Source of the DNA: Psychrobacillus sp. FSL K6-2836
GTDB taxonomy: Bacteria > Bacillota > Bacilli > Bacillales_A > Planococcaceae
Reading direction: 5' to 3'
DNA length: 64,000 nucleotides
NCBI RefSeq assembly: GCF_038003085.1
Contig: NZ_JBBOOM010000001.1
Span: forward strand, 682,001 to 746,000
A program made the translations under genes and the position numbers. Shown in pieces: positions 60,185-64,000 of this stretch. The notes beneath the pieces were generated by a model. That model worked only from the letters and a program-made list of their open reading frames with translations. It was not told the DNA's origin and did no database searches. How positions within the stretch are numbered: the stretch's first letter is position 1; each line of letters opens with the position of its first letter.

Positions 60185-60959
60185 TTTCCACAACTTCCTC
60201 CTCTACTGGTACATTGTACACATCTACATATGGTTGAAAAAATGTTCCTACTTCTAAATCTACAATCCCTTTCACCTCTGGGTTCAGCTGAGAAACAATC
60301 GAAGGATAATAATTCATTTTCTCTCCGAACGATGGAATGATTGCTTGAACCTCATTGCCATCATTCATATATACTAGTATGGAATAGGCATCATTTTCCG
60401 TTGGTGTATATTTAATCTGCGAAATACCCGTTAACACTTCACTATCCAATAGTTTTAATTCCTTAATCATTCTTTGACGAATTTTCTCATCTTCAAACCC
60501 AGTAAAAATGGGACCATCCTTAGGTATAACTTGTCCATCGGTCTTAATAATCTGTCCATTTTCTAAAACAATATGAAGAAAATCTCCATCCTCTAGGTAT
60601 CCTATTTGTTTAAATTCATTTACCTGTATATGAACGGTTGTTAACCATTCACGCTTTACTCGCACTGATTCTACCCAAGCATTCTGAGCCAATAGGTTTT
60701 CAATTTTACTTTCATTAAAACTCCACATCGATTCGCCGGTAACTAATGTACTTTCTTCTATGTACAATTGTTCAGGAACAAGCTTTGCACCATCTAGTGA
60801 GATCGTTTGAATTTGACTATAGGAAGATTGAAAATATAAAACAATCAATAGCGTAGTAACAAAGAGAAAAAGTAGAATGGAAAATTTTTTATTTGTTCTA
60901 CGTCTTCTGCGCTCTTTTAGTGTAGGTATACGATCTTCAATATCGATGATTTTTTCCAT
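60162..60959 (-). CDS. divIB: Cell division protein DivIB / FtsQ
   Basis: 265 residues. A cytoplasmic basic N-terminus (KERRRRRTNKKFSILLFLFV), one membrane helix (about 27-46), a POTRA domain (SQIQTISLDGAKLVPEQLYI) and the DivIB/FtsQ domain (ENGQIIKTDGQVIPKDGPIF). The tail is acidic. DivIB stabilises the FtsL-DivIC complex at the septum. It lies 1 base after spoVE; murB and murG, usually between, are absent. Confidence 0.94.
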   Translation of the reverse strand: MEKIIDIEDRIPTLKERRRRRTNKKFSILLFLFVTTLLIVLYFQSSYSQIQTISLDGAKLVPEQLYIEESTLVTGESMWSFNESKIENLLAQNAWVESVRVKREWLTTVHIQVNEFKQIGYLEDGDFLHIVLENGQIIKTDGQVIPKDGPIFTGFEDEKIRQRMIKELKLLDSEVLTGISQIKYTPTENDAYSILVYMNDGNEVQAIIPSFGEKMNYYPSIVSQLNPEVKGIVDLEVGTFFQPYVDVYNVPVEEEVVENEEDQTP

Positions 60960-60960
60960 T

Positions 60961-62055
60961 CTACCGCCTCCCTTCTATATCAGTTTCTTTGGCTAAATTT
61001 AAAATTATTCCAATTATCCCCCATGTCATCACTAACGAAGATCCCCCATAACTGATGAATGGCAAAGTTACTCCCGTCACTGGCAAAAGGCCCGTAACTA
61101 CCCCCATATTTAAAAATGTTTGGACCGCTAATAGGGAGGTAAATCCAATAATCATTAACTGACGTTCACGTGTTTTTGCACGTGCAGCCATCGTGAAACT
61201 AGTCGTAAAGAAAATCACAAATGCAAGTACTACTATGAATCCCCCGATGAAACCCGACTCTTCTAGCAGAATAGAAAAGATGAAATCATTTTGGGGTTCC
61301 GGTAAATATAAAAACTTTTGGCGGCTATTTCCATAACCAAATCCGAATAATCCGGCTGGTCCTATTGCCAGCAAAGATTGTATAGCCTGAAACCCGGAGC
61401 CAAGTGGATCGTTCCAAGGGTCTAAAAAGGCTTGAATTCGTACAAGTCTGTATGGTGCTGAAACGATTAATAACACAAAAGCAATAATTCCACTTAAGCC
61501 TATCCAAAGGAAGAACTTAAAAGGAAGACCTGCTGCAAACAATAAAAAGAATACAGCAACGACCAATACAAATGCTGAGCCAAAATCTGGTTGAACCATG
61601 ATAAAGCCAATTGGCAATAATAGCAGGACTGCACTCTGAATATACATTTTCATTCTAGATTTTTTTTCATCTGCTAGAGAGATAGCTAAAACTCCTAAAA
61701 CAGCTATTTTAGCTAACTCAGCTGGCTGAAAATTCATAAATCCAAGTGAGATCCAGCTTTGAGATCCATTTCGAACTACTCCAATACCTGGGATCAAAAC
61801 GCCAATTAGCATAAGGATGGCAACTATATATAAGCCTTTCCAAAATCCATCAGACAGTATGAAATTCGATCTTTGAATAATATATGCTCCAACGATCCCT
61901 ACAACTAAATAAGCAGCTTGTTTCAACGCAAAAGGCATTTGCCCTTTATAATGGACTTCGCTCCAATAGGATCCCGCTGAATGGACAAACAATATACCAA
62001 TGAGGGATAAAAACAGTACAGAAGATAGGAAAATAAATTTTCTTGTATCTTTCGT
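60961..62055 (-). CDS. spoVE: SpoVE/FtsW/RodA-family glycosyltransferase, ACG start likely
   Basis: 364 residues if it begins at the ACG at 62055, 8 bases after GAAAGGA. The product then starts KDTRKFIFLSSVLFLSLIGI, restoring the first membrane helix, followed by LFVHSAGSYWSEVHYKG. The first standard start in frame is a TTG at 61992, which lacks a ribosome site and cuts that helix; an ATG at 62064 meets TAA two codons later. Family motifs are RNGSQSWISLGFMNFQPAEL, QPDFGSAFVL, YLPEPQNDFIFSILLEESGF and PFISYGGSSL. It polymerises lipid II in division or spore cortex. A mutated or sequencing-affected ATG is possible. Confidence 0.88.
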   Translation of the reverse strand, partial: TKDTRKFIFLSSVLFLSLIGILFVHSAGSYWSEVHYKGQMPFALKQAAYLVVGIVGAYIIQRSNFILSDGFWKGLYIVAILMLIGVLIPGIGVVRNGSQSWISLGFMNFQPAELAKIAVLGVLAISLADEKKSRMKMYIQSAVLLLLPIGFIMVQPDFGSAFVLVVAVFFLLFAAGLPFKFFLWIGLSGIIAFVLLIVSAPYRLVRIQAFLDPWNDPLGSGFQAIQSLLAIGPAGLFGFGYGNSRQKFLYLPEPQNDFIFSILLEESGFIGGFIVVLAFVIFFTTSFTMAARAKTRERQLMIIGFTSLLAVQTFLNMGVVTGLLPVTGVTLPFISYGGSSLVMTWGIIGIILNLAKETDIEGRR

Positions 62056-62071
62056 TTAGGTCATCCTTTCA

Positions 62072-63427
62072 TTACTCTTCTAAAGAAATAACTCGGTCGA
62101 TAAATTCTTCTCCACGTATCTCAAAGCTTTCGTATTGGTCCCAACTTGCACAAGCTGGGGATAATAATACGATATCCCCTTCCGAAGATGATTCTATTGC
62201 CGTTTCAAATGCTTCTCCTAATGTTTGGACACTAACTACTGAAGATATTCCTTGCACTTCCCCAAACTTTTGCAGTCGATCCCTAGTTGCCCCGTAGTGG
62301 ACCAATGCTTTCACACGGTATAAGTATGGTATTAGTTCATCAAATGAATGTCCCCGATCCACACCGCCTGCTATTAAAATAACTGGCTCCGTAAATCCCT
62401 CCAAAGCACTTTTAGTGGCAAGTGCATTTGTAGCCTTTGAATCATTATAAAACTTACGCCCCTTCCATTCCCTGATGAACTGAGTACGATGCTTAACTCC
62501 GTGGAATGTCGATAACACATTAATAATAGCTTCAACTGAACAATTCATCATTAATGCAGTAGCCGTAGCAGCCAGTACATTTTCTAAATTATGTTTACCT
62601 CGTAGGGCAATAATCGATCGTTTAAATAATATTTCGCCATTCCAGTAAACGTATTGATCATCCGCACTAATACCTTCCTTTGTTTTACTGCTTACATAGA
62701 AAGGTATTTTGGATGCCATACTCTTTTGGGCATAGTCTTTAACAATTTGCTGCTCCCCATTAAAAACAAGCCAATCGGAAGCATCTTGTTTTTCAGTAAT
62801 TTTAAATTTAGCATTTGTGTATTCTTGAAAATCCTTATGATAATCTAAATGCGCTTCATACAGATTGAGTAATACGGAAACTTTAGGCTTTAACTCTTCG
62901 GTACCCATGAGCTGGAACGAAGATAATTCGGTTACGATAATATTGTCTGCTGTCGCTTCTTTTGCAACACTAGTTGCCACCGTCCCAATATTCCCAGCTA
63001 TTTTTGGCTTTTGATTTGCTGCGGTAAGCATTTCAAATATTAATGTAGTAGTTGTAGTCTTTCCGTTTGAGCCTGTAATTCCTATCATTGGGGCATCGCT
63101 AATACGATAAGCAAGCTCTACTTCCGTCCAAACAGGAATACCTCTTTTCTTTGCCTCCGCAATGACTGGGTTCGTATAAGGTATCCCAGGATTCTTCACA
63201 ATAAGGCTAAATCCTTCGTCCAAAAGATCCTCCGGATGACTTCCACATATAACAGTTAGCCCTTTGGATAACAAATATTGAGCATTTTCATTTTGCTCGA
63301 ATGGCTTTGAATCATTTACAGTAACGAAAGCTCCTAAATCATGAAGTATTTCTGCAGCTGCAGTACCACTTTTTGCTAATCCCAAAACGAGTATTTTTTT
63401 ATGAAATACAATTGGTAATTTCTTCAT
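62072..63427 (-). CDS. murD: UDP-N-acetylmuramoylalanine--D-glutamate ligase
   Basis: 451 residues. The N-terminal Rossmann-like domain (KILVLGLAKSGTAAAEILHD), ATP-grasp-type Mur ligase P-loop GITGSNGKTTTTTLI, LSSFQLMGTEE and the C-terminal domain (GVDRGHSFDELI) are complete. It adds D-glutamate to UDP-MurNAc-L-Ala. It lies 1 base after mraY, and a ribosome site for the next gene overlaps its end. Confidence 0.97.
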   Translation of the reverse strand: MKKLPIVFHKKILVLGLAKSGTAAAEILHDLGAFVTVNDSKPFEQNENAQYLLSKGLTVICGSHPEDLLDEGFSLIVKNPGIPYTNPVIAEAKKRGIPVWTEVELAYRISDAPMIGITGSNGKTTTTTLIFEMLTAANQKPKIAGNIGTVATSVAKEATADNIIVTELSSFQLMGTEELKPKVSVLLNLYEAHLDYHKDFQEYTNAKFKITEKQDASDWLVFNGEQQIVKDYAQKSMASKIPFYVSSKTKEGISADDQYVYWNGEILFKRSIIALRGKHNLENVLAATATALMMNCSVEAIINVLSTFHGVKHRTQFIREWKGRKFYNDSKATNALATKSALEGFTEPVILIAGGVDRGHSFDELIPYLYRVKALVHYGATRDRLQKFGEVQGISSVVSVQTLGEAFETAIESSSEGDIVLLSPACASWDQYESFEIRGEEFIDRVISLEE

Positions 63428-63428
63428 C

Positions 63429-64000
63429 TCACAAAACCTCCAAGCAGACTACAATCATTGCAGCTATAAAACCTATTGCCCAAAATACGGTAACTATTTT
63501 ACGCTCATTCCATCCTGATAATTCAAAATGATGGTGAATCGGGCTCATTTTGAATATACGTTTACCGGTTGTTTTAAAACTAATTACTTGCAATATTACC
63601 GACAGCGTTTCAATTACAAAAATAATCCCAACTAGTAGTAATAACAATTCATGTTTAACTAGAATGGATACCATGGCTAATGCCCCACCTAAGGCTAAAG
63701 AACCCGTATCTCCCATAAACACTTTTGCTGGATTTTTGTTGAACAATAAAAAACCTAAAAGCGCACCTGAAACACTAAATGTAAATATAGCTATATCTGT
63801 TTGTTCATATGCAAGTGCTAGAACACCGAATGTTGCAAAGGCAACCGTTGCAGTTCCTGCTACTAAACCATCTAAGCCATCTGTTAAGTTGACGGCATTT
63901 GAAAATCCAACTAGCCAGAATATTAGGAACGCAATATACAATTGACCTAAAGGCAGGTCCATTTGTGTAAACGGTATTTCAATTGTTGTATCAAATGGAC
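63429..64000 (-). CDS. mraY: Phospho-N-acetylmuramoyl-pentapeptide-transferase (C-terminal part)
   Basis: The open frame continues past an internal ATG at 63962 to the window edge ([12 protein letters not shown] before MDLPLG), so the gene is cut at its 5-prime side. The visible membrane part contains [20 protein letters not shown] (catalytic Asp pair), [13 protein letters not shown] and the family-specific [18 protein letters not shown]. It transfers phospho-MurNAc-pentapeptide to undecaprenyl phosphate, making lipid I. Confidence 0.96.
   Translation of the reverse strand, partial: PFDTTIEIPFTQMDLPLGQLYIAFLIFWLVGFSNAVNLTDGLDGLVAGTATVAFATFGVLALAYEQTDIAIFTFSVSGALLGFLLFNKNPAKVFMGDTGSLALGGALAMVSILVKHELLLLLVGIIFVIETLSVILQVISFKTTGKRIFKMSPIHHHFELSGWNERKIVTVFWAIGFIAAMIVVCLEVL

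Overview
This is a 64 kb stretch of a low-GC, endospore-forming Firmicute chromosome. The core gene order follows the Bacillus subtilis division, pyrimidine, translation and fatty-acid arrangement. The divergence of the proteins and the style of intergenic repeats suggest the family Planococcaceae (Psychrobacillus, Lysinibacillus or Sporosarcina-like); this placement is inference. Sporulation genes (spoIIGA, sigE, sigG, spoVM, an alpha/beta SASP) show that the lineage makes spores. Almost everything reads on the minus strand, so the biological order runs from high to low coordinates. Layout in transcriptional order: (1) 64.0-55.8 kb, the wall and division cluster mraY-murD-spoVE/ftsW-divIB-ylxW-ylxX-sbp-ftsA-ftsZ; murG and murB, expected between spoVE and divIB, are absent. 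(2) 54.9-52.5 kb, the sporulation switch spoIIGA-sigE-sigG. (3) 52.2-49.0 kb, ylmC-ylmE-sepF-ylmG-ylmH-divIVA, for septum placement and cell poles. (4) 48.9-43.9 kb, a T-box-controlled ileS, then lspA and rluD. (5) 43.9-32.1 kb, the complete de novo pyrimidine operon pyrR-P-B-C-AA-AB-K-D-F-E, with tight start/stop overlaps, a canonical PyrR attenuator before pyrR and a degenerate one before pyrB. (6) 32-20.8 kb, an accessory interval on both strands: a histidine-kinase remnant, a DUF421 membrane protein, a divergent HprK-like kinase, a low-complexity DUF2892-like protein, a SASP, a Gfo/Idh oxidoreductase, a nucleoside deoxyribosyltransferase-like protein, a LysR regulator, a YitT membrane protein, a YesK-like protein and rqcH. 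(7) 20.5-8.1 kb, gmk-rpoZ-coaBC-priA-def-fmt-rsmB-prpC-prkC-rsgA-rpe-thiN-spoVM; rlmN, yloC and remA, which B. subtilis carries here, are missing. (8) rpmB on the plus strand, then yloU-fakA, sdaAB-sdaAA-recG, and fapR-plsX under a clear FapR operator. The non-coding DNA is the least ordinary part. It holds a family of palindromic 125-330 bp elements with GATTTTCGCTGCAG-like or GATTTCCGTT-like ends, a roughly 0.6-0.8 kb composite block present twice (23.2-24.1 kb and 55.1-55.7 kb), a third partial copy of its hairpin core, and two degenerate arrays with a 20-21 bp period. I saw no CRISPR array, prophage, rRNA, tRNA or intact transposase gene. I did not find a clearly new biological system. The best leads are the structured repeat family, the divergent HprK-like protein, the SD-positioned ACG start of spoVE, and the small spoVM gene with a GTG start.
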